Assembly (NCBI GenBank): GCA_018064755.1
Contig: JAGHUP010000005.1
Location: 1-41,293, forward strand
Origin: Candidatus Crickella equi
GTDB taxonomy: Bacteria; Bacillota; Clostridia; Peptostreptococcales; Anaerovoracaceae
Reading direction: 5' to 3'
Length of the DNA: 41,293 bases
The position numbers and the translations under genes were made by a program. Below, one piece after another: positions 15,362 to 22,755 of this stretch (positions are counted from its first letter, which is position 1; the number at the start of each line of letters is the position of its first letter). The notes beneath the pieces are model-generated. The model was not told where the DNA came from. It did not search any database and worked only from the letters and a program-made list of their open reading frames with translations.

Positions 15362-15916
15362 ATGGTTAAGAATTATTCAGAGCACATGGGAAAGGTTCTG
15401 TTCACACAGAAGCAGATTGAGGCTAGAGCTAAGGAACTTGGCAAGCAGATTGATAAAGATTATGCGGGCGAGGAGGTTCTGCTGCTCGGAACACTGAAGG
15501 GTTCAATTATGTGGATGGCAGATATGATGAAGGCTATCACACTTGATACACCTATTGATTTTATTACAGCAAGCAGCTATGGTTCATCAACTACTAGCTC
15601 TGGCGTTGTAAAGATTACTTATGAGCCAACAACTAATCTGTATGGCAAGAATATTCTTATTATTGAGGATATCGTTGATACAGGAAATACTCTTTATTAT
15701 CTCATCGAGAAGTTAAAGGAGCATGGTCCAAAGTCAATTAAGGTATGCACTTTGCTGAATAAGAAGGCAAGAAGAACTATTGATTTTGAAGCTGATTATA
15801 TTGGATTCGAGGTAGATGATCTCTTTATCGTAGGATATGGACTGGATTATGACCAGAGCCTGAGAGGGCTGCCTTATGTAGGTTATCTCACAGAAGAGGA
15901 TATTAAGGACCTGTAG
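15362..15916 (+). CDS. hpt: Hypoxanthine-guanine phosphoribosyltransferase
   Basis: 184 residues. The PRPP-binding motif IEDIVDTGNTLYYL and the substrate-loop ASSYGSSTTSSG are typical of HPRT, which salvages hypoxanthine and guanine to IMP and GMP. The C-terminal DDLFIVGYGLDYDQSLRGLPYVG is the conserved purine-pocket region. SD GGAGAAGGG precedes ATG. It is 11 bases after engB and probably in the same operon. Confidence 0.95.
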   Translation: MVKNYSEHMGKVLFTQKQIEARAKELGKQIDKDYAGEEVLLLGTLKGSIMWMADMMKAITLDTPIDFITASSYGSSTTSSGVVKITYEPTTNLYGKNILIIEDIVDTGNTLYYLIEKLKEHGPKSIKVCTLLNKKARRTIDFEADYIGFEVDDLFIVGYGLDYDQSLRGLPYVGYLTEEDIKDL

Positions 15917-15924
15917 AAATTTAG

Positions 15925-16770
15925 ATGGAAAAGAACGAAGTAATTAAGTTAATTAAGGAAGATGTCTGCAAGGATCTTCATATTCATACTGTATTTTCTG
16001 ATGGTGTGCTCACACCTGAGCAGGTTGTTGACAGATGGATGGCAGAAGGCAAGAAGACAATTGCGATTACTGACCACGATGGTATCGATGGTTCTATTGT
16101 GGCTGTTGAATATGCCAAGGATAAGGATATCAATGTAATTCCTGGAATTGAGTTCGATTCTGCGAATGAGCTGGGAAGACATATGCATATTCTCGGATAT
16201 GGCATGGATTATTATGATGATGCTATGCAGTCCAAACTTAAGCAGATGCTGGCATGGAGAAAGGAACGTAACGATTCCATTCTTGCAGAGCTGCGTCGTC
16301 AAGGCATTGATATTACTGACGAAGAGATTTATGCAGTTAATGAAGGACGTTATGTAGGTAAGCCTACATTCGGTAGAATTCTTGTTCAAAGAGGAATGTT
16401 CAAGGATCTGGCGGACGCTTTCAACAATCTGCTGAGCGCTTCTGCAGGATTCAAAGCAATTAAGAAGCAGACTCTTCATTCTAAGGAAGTAGTGGAGACT
16501 GTCCATGCAGCAGGCGGAATTGTTGTTCTGGCTCATCCTATGGAACAGATGAAAACAGGCGAGAGCTGGGAGGAATTCGAGCCACGTCTTATTAAACTGC
16601 TTGATACATTCGTTGAGTACGGTGTAGATGGAATTGAGTGCTGGCACCCATCAGCAAGTGAAGAGAATTCTGAGTACCTTGCTAAGTACGCTGATGATCA
16701 CGGTTTGCTGAAGACATGGGGATCAGACTTCCATTTCGATGGACTGAATCGTATTTATACTAGAGGTTAA
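15925..16770 (+). CDS. PHP domain metal-dependent phosphoesterase (YciV/RNase AM-like)
   Basis: 281 residues. The polymerase-and-histidinol-phosphatase metal motifs are clear: DLHIHTVFSDG (His19, His21), AITDHDGIDG, PGIEFDS, LAHPME and GSDFHFDG. Proteins of this group hydrolyse 3',5'-bisphosphonucleotides (pAp) or short 5' ends of RNA. No SD of strength is seen; it lies 8 bases after hpt. The stop codon overlaps the next start by one base. Confidence 0.9.
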   Translation: MEKNEVIKLIKEDVCKDLHIHTVFSDGVLTPEQVVDRWMAEGKKTIAITDHDGIDGSIVAVEYAKDKDINVIPGIEFDSANELGRHMHILGYGMDYYDDAMQSKLKQMLAWRKERNDSILAELRRQGIDITDEEIYAVNEGRYVGKPTFGRILVQRGMFKDLADAFNNLLSASAGFKAIKKQTLHSKEVVETVHAAGGIVVLAHPMEQMKTGESWEEFEPRLIKLLDTFVEYGVDGIECWHPSASEENSEYLAKYADDHGLLKTWGSDFHFDGLNRIYTRG

Positions 16771-17156
16771 TGATGGAGCGCGTGGCTTTAAATGGAAACG
16801 GCAACGTGACGTTGCCGCGCGCTGTCTACCATCAGTGTGAGTGGATTCTTAAGGATTATGATAGGTTGGCACAGCTGATTGCAAGAGCTCAGGATGCTGA
16901 GGCATCAGATGATGTAGTTGTCTTCTATACGGGAGACAGCGCGGGTCTGATCCCACAGTCCGTTGTAGCAGAAGCTGAGTTTAAGATTCGCTCGATAGAG
17001 AATGCACTGGAGCAGTTGCCTGAAGAGTATAGAGAGGCAATATTCGAGTACTACGTGCACGAAACTAGACTGCCTGATGAAGCTTCCGAGAACACTTGGA
17101 AGAGGTGGAAGCGAGCTTTCATAGAGGCATTTGCAAGAGAACTGAATTTGTATTAG
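16770..17156 (+). CDS. Small protein with sigma-70 region 4-like C-terminus
   Basis: 128 residues, two in-frame ATGs at 16770 and 16773. The C-terminal half (ALEQLPEEYREAIFEYYVHE ... SENTWKRWKRAFIEAFARELNLY) resembles the helix-turn-helix of sigma region 4 or phage ArpU-type regulators. The N-terminal half is not recognised. Codons 10-16 form a perfect 8-bp hairpin in the message (CGGCAACG/CGTTGCCG, 16799-16817), close enough to the start to influence initiation. Coupled to the PHP gene by a one-base overlap. Function unknown; a DNA-binding role is inferred from the helix pattern only. Confidence 0.7.
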   Translation: MMERVALNGNGNVTLPRAVYHQCEWILKDYDRLAQLIARAQDAEASDDVVVFYTGDSAGLIPQSVVAEAEFKIRSIENALEQLPEEYREAIFEYYVHETRLPDEASENTWKRWKRAFIEAFARELNLY

Positions 17157-17174
17157 AGCGTTAGGGCAGAAGAT

Positions 17175-18032
17175 ATGAATGAATTCTTAGAGTATTTAAA
17201 GAATAATAAGAGGGCAAGCGAGAATACACTGGTTGCTTATCGCCGTGATATTGCTGCGTTCGAGACTTTCCTCAGTGACAATCGTGCTAAGTTCATGAAC
17301 GAATGTAGCGAGAGTGATGCTGTGGCTTATGTGATGGAGCTGTCTAATTCCAGCAAATCCAAGTCAACCATCAATCGTAAGGTGTCGGCTCTTCGAACTT
17401 ATTACGAGCACAAAATGAACATCGGCGAGCGCACTGATAATCCTTTCGCTAAGATCAAAACTGCGAAGAATGATGCGCGCCAGATAGAGTATCTGACTAT
17501 AGAAGAGGTTGAGCGTTTGCTCGAGCTTCCTGATGACAGCAAGAAGGGTATTAGAGATAAGGCTCTGCTGGAGTTTATGTATGGAACAGGTGCTAGAGTT
17601 ACAGAGGTTGTTCGTATGAAATACGAGGACCTGAATCTCAGAATGGGATTTGCAACCCTCAGAGATGCGGACGATGCGAGTCGCATCGTACCACTTGGAA
17701 GGTATGCAAGAGCTGCTCTTGAGGCTTATATCGCAGGAGAAGAGCACGCGCCTGAAGAATATCTCTTCGTTAATATGAGGGGAGAGGTTCTGACAAGACA
17801 GGGCATCTGGAAAGTCTTAAAGGACTACGGCGAGATGATGGGAATCGGTGAGAGAATGACTCCACAGATTCTGCGTGATACATATGCCGTTCACATCCTT
17901 CAGAATGGAGGAGATTTAAAGACTTTGCAGGAACTCATGGGATTTGACGACATGTCGGTTGGTATCGCATATCTCGCTGTCACCGACATCCACGTGAGAG
18001 AGGTTTTTGCCCGCTGTCATCCGCGTGCATAA
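17175..18032 (+). CDS. XerD-like tyrosine recombinase family protein, catalytic residues degenerate
   Basis: 285 residues with an intact two-domain layout: SAM-like N-terminal core-binding domain and C-terminal catalytic fold. Arg141 (GTGARVTEVVRMKYEDL), Arg234 (QILRDTY) and Tyr266 (AYLAV) match the catalytic Arg, Arg and Tyr. The usual first His of HxLRH is Gln231, the RH pair reads Arg-Asp, the GH motif reads Gly-Phe257, and the GKGxKxR lysine hairpin reads DADDASR. Chromosomal dimer resolution is therefore doubtful. It may be a binding-only protein. The host would be expected to have standard XerC/D elsewhere. Confidence 0.85.
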   Translation: MNEFLEYLKNNKRASENTLVAYRRDIAAFETFLSDNRAKFMNECSESDAVAYVMELSNSSKSKSTINRKVSALRTYYEHKMNIGERTDNPFAKIKTAKNDARQIEYLTIEEVERLLELPDDSKKGIRDKALLEFMYGTGARVTEVVRMKYEDLNLRMGFATLRDADDASRIVPLGRYARAALEAYIAGEEHAPEEYLFVNMRGEVLTRQGIWKVLKDYGEMMGIGERMTPQILRDTYAVHILQNGGDLKTLQELMGFDDMSVGIAYLAVTDIHVREVFARCHPRA

Positions 18033-18047
18033 AAAATGAAAAAAGGC

Positions 18048-18076
18048 TTGATTTATCAAGGTTAATAGGATATACT
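18048..18076 (+). promoter_or_regulatory. Promoter of rplS
   Basis: TTGATT (18048-18053) and TATACT (18071-18076) with a 17-base spacer, just after the stop of the XerD-like gene and before the structured leader of rplS. Confidence 0.8.
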
Positions 18077-18080
18077 AGAC

Positions 18081-18129
18081 AAGCTGTTATTACGGGTGTT
18101 CCTCTGGGGATAAGCGTAGACAGAGCTTA
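18081..18129 (+). promoter_or_regulatory. Structured 5' leader of rplS (L19 leader candidate)
   Basis: AAGCT (18081-18085) pairs with AGCTT near 18125-18129. Inside, TACG pairs with CGTA and TCC with GGGA around a short loop. The region lies between a good promoter and the rplS SD. Many Bacillota carry autoregulatory ribosomal protein leaders before L19; this fits such an element in place and shape, but I cannot confirm the family consensus. Confidence 0.5.
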
Positions 18130-18172
18130 AATGAACCAAGAACATCTAGAGAGGGAGGAGGAATAACAAGAA

Positions 18173-18511
18173 ATGAACATTTTAGATCAGGTTACAATGG
18201 ATTACAAGAAGGAGAACATTCCTGAGTTTAACGTTGGTGATACACTGAAGGTATATGTAAAGATTATCGAGGGTTCAAGAGAAAGAATCCAGGTATTCGA
18301 GGGTTATGTGCTCAAGAAGCAGCACGGTGGAATCAACGAGACATTCACTGTAAGAAAGCTGTCAAACGGAATCGGCGTAGAGAAGACTTTCCCACTGCAC
18401 TCACCTAAGATTGATAAGATCGAGGTAGTTAAGAAGGGTAGAGTTAGAAGAGCTAAGCTCAACTACATGCGTGAAAGAACTGGTAAGGCAGCTAAGATTA
18501 AGAACGCTTAA
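18173..18511 (+). CDS. rplS: 50S ribosomal protein L19
   Basis: 112 residues, normal length. Conserved L19 segments [31 protein letters not shown] and [21 protein letters not shown] are present, with a basic C-terminus ([21 protein letters not shown]). It sits at the 30S-50S interface. SD GGGAGGAGGAAT lies upstream. It has its own promoter, leader and terminator, hence monocistronic; the usual rpsP-rimM-trmD partners are absent here. Confidence 0.98.
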   Translation: MNILDQVTMDYKKENIPEFNVGDTLKVYVKIIEGSRERIQVFEGYVLKKQHGGINETFTVRKLSNGIGVEKTFPLHSPKIDKIEVVKKGRVRRAKLNYMRERTGKAAKIKNA

Positions 18512-18532
18512 TCAAACGCAAATTGCAAATAT

Positions 18533-18558
18533 AAAAGACGGTCGCAAGACCGTCTTTT
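18533..18558. terminator. Bidirectional terminator between rplS and cysK
   Basis: AAAAGACGGTC (18533-18543) pairs with GACCGTCTTTT around GCAA and is followed by T on the plus strand and by TTTTATA on the minus strand. It can serve both convergent genes. Confidence 0.92.
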
Positions 18559-18589
18559 TTCATTTCTTTATTCAATCATCCTTGAATTA

Positions 18590-19516
18590 TTACTCAAACA
18601 GTGGTGTCGAGAAGTAACGTTCAGCTGTGTCTGGCAGGACTGTGACTACTGTCTTGCCAGGGCCGAGCTTTTTAGCCAGCTGGAGTGCAGCACATACGTT
18701 GGTACCGCTTGAAACTCCAACGGCGAGGCCCTCGAGTCTAGCTAGATCTTTAGAAGTCTGAATTGCTTCTTCATCAGTTATGATATGAACTGAATCGTAG
18801 ATCTTCTGATCCAGGTTGGCTGGGATAATGCCATCGCCGATTCCCATCTGAAGGTGAGTTGTAATTGGACCTTTGGATAGAATGGCAGCATTCTCCGGCT
18901 CCAATGCCCAGATCTCGATATCCGGATTATTCTCTCTTAAGATCTTTCCGATTCCTGAGATTGTTCCACCTGTTCCGATTCCTGATACGAATCCGTGAAT
19001 CGGCTTTCCAACCTGCTGTATGATTTCTTCGCCTGTTCTAGTGTAGTGGGCGAGAGGATTATCTCTATTAATGAATTGCTGAGGTACGAATACATGTGAG
19101 TTCATCTGCGCCATTCTTACAGCTGTATAAGCGCATTCTGAGATACACTTACCAATATTTCCGTCATCATGAATAAGAACGACTTTGGCACCGTAGTGTT
19201 CACATAGCTTGCGACGTTCTTCGCTGACAGAATCAGGCATAATAATGATTGTCTTATAGCCCTTAACTGCACCAATAAGAGCCAGTCCAATACCTTGATT
19301 TCCTGAAGTAGGCTCAATGATAATGCTCTCCGGCGTCAGACGTCCCGCTTTCTCCGCGCGGCTAATCATCTCGTATGCAGTACGAGTTTTGATAGAGCCG
19401 CCGACATTAAGGCTCTCCAACTTGACCAGCACCTCTGCGCAGTCATCTCCAACCATTCTATTCAATCTAACTATCGGCGTATTGCCAATAGCGTCTAAAA
19501 CATTATCGTGAATCAT
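18590..19516 (-). CDS. cysK: PLP-dependent cysteine synthase family protein
   Basis: 308 residues. The start at 19516 (MIHDNVLDAIGNTPIVRLNR) follows GAGG and begins the family domain; an upstream ATG at 19573 is unlikely. PLP-binding Lys43 sits in GGSIKTRTA, and the phosphate/substrate loops read TSGNQGIG and SGIGTGGTISGIG. It should make cysteine from O-acetylserine and sulfide. The usual GGSVKDR reads GGSIKTR and GNTG reads GNQG, seen in a subset of clostridial homologues, so a different amino-acid substrate is possible. Its own promoter lies at 19545-19573. Confidence 0.85.
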   Translation of the reverse strand: MIHDNVLDAIGNTPIVRLNRMVGDDCAEVLVKLESLNVGGSIKTRTAYEMISRAEKAGRLTPESIIIEPTSGNQGIGLALIGAVKGYKTIIIMPDSVSEERRKLCEHYGAKVVLIHDDGNIGKCISECAYTAVRMAQMNSHVFVPQQFINRDNPLAHYTRTGEEIIQQVGKPIHGFVSGIGTGGTISGIGKILRENNPDIEIWALEPENAAILSKGPITTHLQMGIGDGIIPANLDQKIYDSVHIITDEEAIQTSKDLARLEGLAVGVSSGTNVCAALQLAKKLGPGKTVVTVLPDTAERYFSTPLFE

Positions 19517-19544
19517 AAATACCTCGTTGTTTTTATTTCCTACT

Positions 19545-19573
19545 ATTTTAGTGTGAATTAGGACAGTTGTCAA
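19545..19573 (-). promoter_or_regulatory. Promoter of cysK
   Basis: On the minus strand TTGACA (19568-19573) and TAAAAT (19545-19550) are separated by 17 bases. The start codon lies about 30 bases further on. Confidence 0.8.
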
Positions 19574-19592
19574 GGATTCACTATGTGCAATG

Positions 19593-19616
19593 GATACAAA
19601 AATAGTTGTATCTATG
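19593..19616. promoter_or_regulatory. GATACAA inverted repeat upstream of rbgA
   Basis: GATACAA (19593-19599) and TTGTATC (19606-19612) are 7-base perfect arms with a 6-base gap. TTGTATCTATG (19606-19616) matches 11 bases of the palindrome arm at the small-RNA promoter near 1902. A TATGAT -10-like box follows directly. Possible operator; weak evidence. Confidence 0.4.
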
Positions 19617-19640
19617 ATAAAATGACAGCGGAGGATCGAA

Positions 19641-20486
19641 ATGTTAGAAAATATTAACTGGTATCCGGGTCATATGAAGAAGACCCGTGAGCTGATAAGA
19701 GATAATTTGAAGGCTGTTGATCTGGTTGTTGAGATCATTGACAGCCGTATTCCTGTGTCCAGCCGTAATCCTATTATCGATGAGTTGATATCCGGCAAGA
19801 AGAGGATTGTTGTGCTGGGCAAAGCAGACCTTGCTGATGAAGCGGAGACTAAAATGTGGAAGGATGAGCTCAGCTGTGGCGATGTTGTTAAGGTGCTGGC
19901 TCTCAATCTGCAGTTGGGTGAGAATATAAAGCAACTGCTGAAGGCACTTGAGACTGAGCAGGAAGTTCGTAATGCTGAGAAGTCAATTCAGCGCCCACTG
20001 CGACTTATGATTGTTGGAGTTCCTAATGTTGGAAAGTCTTCACTTATCAATAGGTTGACAGGCAAGAAGTCAGCTCAGACGGGCGATAGACCGGGTGTTA
20101 CTAAGGGTAAACAGTGGCTGACACTTGAGAATGGAATGCAGCTACTGGATACTCCTGGAATCCTCTGGCCAAAGTTTGAGGATCCTGAGGTAGGTCTTAA
20201 TCTGGCATTCTGTGGCAGCATTAAGGATGATATCCTTGGAATTCAGGATCTGGGATTTGAGCTGATTAGAGTTCTGGGTGAGTCGTATCCGGATCTTCTG
20301 ATGGAGAGATACAAGCTTGATGAGATATCTGATCAGGCTATTGAAAATATGGATAATATTGCTATCAAGAGAGGCTTCATCCTGTCCGGAAAGCGTATCG
20401 ATTACGAGCGTACAGGCAGAACAGTTGTGGATGAATTCCGTGGTGGTAAGATAGGTAGAATTACTTTGGAAAAGGTTGGCAAGTAG
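19641..20486 (+). CDS. rbgA: Ribosome biogenesis GTPase RbgA (YlqF)
   Basis: 281 residues with circularly permuted GTPase motifs: G4 LGKADLAD near residue 58 comes before G1 GVPNVGKSS near residue 128 and G3 DTPGI. The family start NWYPGHMKKTRELI is intact. RbgA acts late in 50S assembly. SD GGAGG. It begins an rbgA-rnh operon; the next gene starts 5 bases after. Confidence 0.96.
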   Translation: MLENINWYPGHMKKTRELIRDNLKAVDLVVEIIDSRIPVSSRNPIIDELISGKKRIVVLGKADLADEAETKMWKDELSCGDVVKVLALNLQLGENIKQLLKALETEQEVRNAEKSIQRPLRLMIVGVPNVGKSSLINRLTGKKSAQTGDRPGVTKGKQWLTLENGMQLLDTPGILWPKFEDPEVGLNLAFCGSIKDDILGIQDLGFELIRVLGESYPDLLMERYKLDEISDQAIENMDNIAIKRGFILSGKRIDYERTGRTVVDEFRGGKIGRITLEKVGK

Positions 20487-20491
20487 TAATT

Positions 20492-21835
20492 ATGACTAAA
20501 GCTGAGAGAATTGAACTTCAGACCCAGCAATTGGCTGAAATGCGTGAGCGTGAGCACGAGCTGCGCGCTCGCGGCAAGAGGTTCGTTGCAGGCATTGATG
20601 AGGTGGGTAGAGGCCCACTGGCTGGTCCTGTATACGCAGCTGTTGTTGTAATGCCTGATGACTGGGAGGTTCTTGGTGTTAATGATTCCAAAAAGCTAAG
20701 TGCCAAGAAGAGAGAAGAGCTCAGCCAGTTGATCCGCGAGCGCGCCGTTGCCTACGGCATCGGCATCGCTGACAACCACGAGATTGACGAGATGAATATT
20801 CTCGAAGCAACTAAGACAGCGATGGCTCGTGCGATAGCAAACTGTAATGCCAAACTTGAAGAACAATATGGTAGTGGCATTGACTATCTCTTAATCGATG
20901 CAGTCAAGCTACCTGTAGATATTGAACAGGAGTCAATTATCAAGGGCGATGCTAAATGCCTCTGTATTGCTGCAGCAAGCATCGTTGCCAAGGTAGCAAG
21001 AGACTCCTATATGGAAGAAATGGATGAACAGTATCCGGGATATGATTTTGCCGGTAATAAGGGCTACGGAACCGCGGCGCACTACGCCGGCCTTAGAGAC
21101 CTTGGATACACACCAATACACAGAAGAAGTTTTCTCAAAAAATTCGAAGAAGAACAGGCCGGCGAGCGCGCCGCTGCCTGGGGCAATGGAGTAACTATGG
21201 CTAAGAAAGTATACGCTGTCAGAAAGGGCAGAACTACTGGAGTTTTCACCGACTGGGATTCATGCAAAGCACAAGTTGATGGCTTCCCGGGAGCTGAATA
21301 TAAGAGCTTTGTCAATCCGCAGGATGCACTCGAATACCTTGGCCTTGCAACAGCGGGTCAGACCCAAGTTGCAGGATTGCAACAAGGGGACAGTCCTGAC
21401 TTTGACAGTAGATACCAGGATAAGGTTCGCGCATATGTGGATGGCAGCTATGATGATGCAAGTGGAATGTTCTCCTGCGGCGTAGTTTTCATCAATAAGG
21501 ATGCCAAACCGATTGAGTTGAATAAAGCTTTCGATAATCCTGGCCTTGCCGAGCATCGAAATGTTTCCGGTGAGGTAATGGGCGCGATGGAGGCGATTAA
21601 CTACGCACTTGAGCACGGACATTCGGAGCTGACGATATTCCATGATTACGAGGGAATCGCTAAGTGGGCGAATGATGAATGGAAAGCAAATAACACTTTG
21701 ACCAAACACTATAAGGAGTTCGTAAAGACGGCAAGAATCCACATAAAGATAGACTTTGTCAAAGTTGCCGCACATACCGGAAATAAGTACAACGAAATGG
21801 CAGATAAATTAGCAAAAGAAGCGCTGGGATTGTAG
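20492..21835 (+). CDS. Fused ribonuclease HII - hybrid-binding domain - ribonuclease HI
   Basis: 447 residues. Residues ~1-222 are RNase HII: GIDEVGRGPLAGP (Asp36, Glu37), LLIDAVKL (Asp136), KGD (Asp153) and GYGTAAHY. Residues 236-285 are an RNase HI-type hybrid-binding domain (KKVYAVRKGRTTGVFTDWDSC). Residues ~312-447 are RNase HI with Asp317, Glu361, Asp385 and Asp438 all present, plus AHTG. Both halves look active. Residue 236 is a Met (ATG 21197) preceded by TGGAG at 5 bases, so a separate 212-residue RNase HI could also be made. Confidence 0.95.
   Translation: MTKAERIELQTQQLAEMREREHELRARGKRFVAGIDEVGRGPLAGPVYAAVVVMPDDWEVLGVNDSKKLSAKKREELSQLIRERAVAYGIGIADNHEIDEMNILEATKTAMARAIANCNAKLEEQYGSGIDYLLIDAVKLPVDIEQESIIKGDAKCLCIAAASIVAKVARDSYMEEMDEQYPGYDFAGNKGYGTAAHYAGLRDLGYTPIHRRSFLKKFEEEQAGERAAAWGNGVTMAKKVYAVRKGRTTGVFTDWDSCKAQVDGFPGAEYKSFVNPQDALEYLGLATAGQTQVAGLQQGDSPDFDSRYQDKVRAYVDGSYDDASGMFSCGVVFINKDAKPIELNKAFDNPGLAEHRNVSGEVMGAMEAINYALEHGHSELTIFHDYEGIAKWANDEWKANNTLTKHYKEFVKTARIHIKIDFVKVAAHTGNKYNEMADKLAKEALGL
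21197..21835 (+). CDS. Possible internally initiated RNase HI isoform
   Basis: In-frame ATG with upstream TGGAG at proper spacing inside the fused rnh gene. The product begins MAKKVYAVRKGRTTG, exactly like stand-alone bacterial RNase HI proteins with an N-terminal hybrid-binding domain. This suggests that two neighbouring genes were joined by loss of the first stop codon and that the second start was kept. Whether it is used is not shown by sequence. Confidence 0.5.
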   Translation: MAKKVYAVRKGRTTGVFTDWDSCKAQVDGFPGAEYKSFVNPQDALEYLGLATAGQTQVAGLQQGDSPDFDSRYQDKVRAYVDGSYDDASGMFSCGVVFINKDAKPIELNKAFDNPGLAEHRNVSGEVMGAMEAINYALEHGHSELTIFHDYEGIAKWANDEWKANNTLTKHYKEFVKTARIHIKIDFVKVAAHTGNKYNEMADKLAKEALGL

Positions 21836-21851
21836 GAATTCCAGTGCTTTT
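21820..21851 (+). terminator. Terminator overlapping the rnh stop codon
   Basis: AGCGCTGG (21820-21827) pairs with CCAGTGCT (21841-21848, one G-T pair) and is followed by four T. A TACAAT -10-like box (21856-21861) for the next gene follows. Confidence 0.7.
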
Positions 21852-21878
21852 GTGTTACAATATTAAATAACTATGTAA

Positions 21879-21952
21879 TGCGCCATTTAGCCCGTTCCTA
21901 ACTGGTGCAGAATTCCAAAAATGCACCAGTTAGGAACGGGCTGAGAGGTACA
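21879..21952. repeat. Palindromic repeat, copy B, in the leader of the alarmone synthetase gene
   Basis: Perfect 21-base arms (21889-21909 and 21922-21942, core AGCCCGTTCCTAACTGG) enclose a 12-base loop. The outer ends (TGCGCC/GGTACA) pair only partly. It is followed at once by CAAAAGGAGA, the ribosome binding site of the gene at 21968. In RNA this would be a very stable hairpin close to the SD. Confidence 0.92.
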
Positions 21953-21967
21953 AAAGGAGAATGTTAA

Positions 21968-22669
21968 ATGGCTTTTAGATATTACAATGCAGAGCGAGTC
22001 AGAGAGAGAATGCCTCAGTTCAGAGGTACAGATGAAGAACTCCAGTCTGCAATTGATGATATTAGTTTGAGATACAATTCGGCACTGAAAGAGCTTGAGA
22101 CCAAACTGGAGATTCTGTCAGATGATTTTGACAAGAAACACTCCTATACGCCGATTCATCATATTCAGTCGAGACTTAAGACTTTCGACAGTATTCTTGA
22201 TAAAGCCGTGAGATACGGCATCGAGGATCCTATCAACAACCTTGATGTCGTTACAAGAGAAGTGCTTGATATTGCGGGCGTTCGAGTCGTGTGCAACTAT
22301 GAATCAGATATGCACACAATGAGCAATTTGCTCCTCGATCAGGAGGACATCGAGCTCATCAGAGTTAAGGACTACTGTTCCAATCCTAAAGAAAGTGGAT
22401 ACAGAAGCCTGCACGTGGTTGTTTCGATTCCGGTTTATCTGGTTAACACCAAGAAGATGGTACCGGTTGAGATTCAGTTCCGCAGCATCGTAATGGATGC
22501 CTGGGCAAGTCTGGAGCACGAGCTGAGATATAAGAATAAGGGCGAACTCACAGAGGATATTCAGAACGAACTTAAGGAGTGCGCAGATATTCTTACCAGC
22601 GTTGACAAACGAATGGCTAGAGTAAGAAACGAAGTTATCGCAGAAGATAACGAATATGAGAAATATTAA
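21968..22669 (+). CDS. Small alarmone synthetase, GTP pyrophosphokinase (RelQ/YjbM type)
   Basis: 233 residues, synthetase domain only, with no hydrolase, TGS or ACT domain. Motifs: LDIAGVRVVCNY, KESGYRSLHVVV (G-loop), VEIQFRSIVMDAWASLEHELRYK, typical of RelP/RelQ proteins that make (p)ppGpp from ATP and GDP/GTP. It is framed by two copies of the palindromic repeat. The SD AAAGGAGA directly follows copy B. The cell would need a SpoT-type hydrolase elsewhere. Confidence 0.93.
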   Translation: MAFRYYNAERVRERMPQFRGTDEELQSAIDDISLRYNSALKELETKLEILSDDFDKKHSYTPIHHIQSRLKTFDSILDKAVRYGIEDPINNLDVVTREVLDIAGVRVVCNYESDMHTMSNLLLDQEDIELIRVKDYCSNPKESGYRSLHVVVSIPVYLVNTKKMVPVEIQFRSIVMDAWASLEHELRYKNKGELTEDIQNELKECADILTSVDKRMARVRNEVIAEDNEYEKY

Positions 22670-22670
22670 A

Positions 22671-22742
22671 TGTACCTCTAGCCCGTTCCTAACTGGTGCA
22701 TAAATCAAAAATGCACCAGTTAGGAACGGGCTAAGAGGTGCA
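22671..22742. repeat. Palindromic repeat, copy C, in the leader of valS
   Basis: Outer ends TGTACC/GGTGCA and 23-base perfect arms (22679-22701 and 22711-22733) with a 9-base loop. It starts immediately after the alarmone synthetase stop codon and ends one base before AAAGGAGA, the SD of valS. The spacing to SD is the same as in copy B. Confidence 0.93.
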
Positions 22743-22755
22743 AAAGGAGATAATA

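Noticed and set aside
22671-22755. T-box leader expected before valS
   Set aside because: No specifier loop, no GGTGG-containing antiterminator and no space for one; only the palindromic repeat is present.
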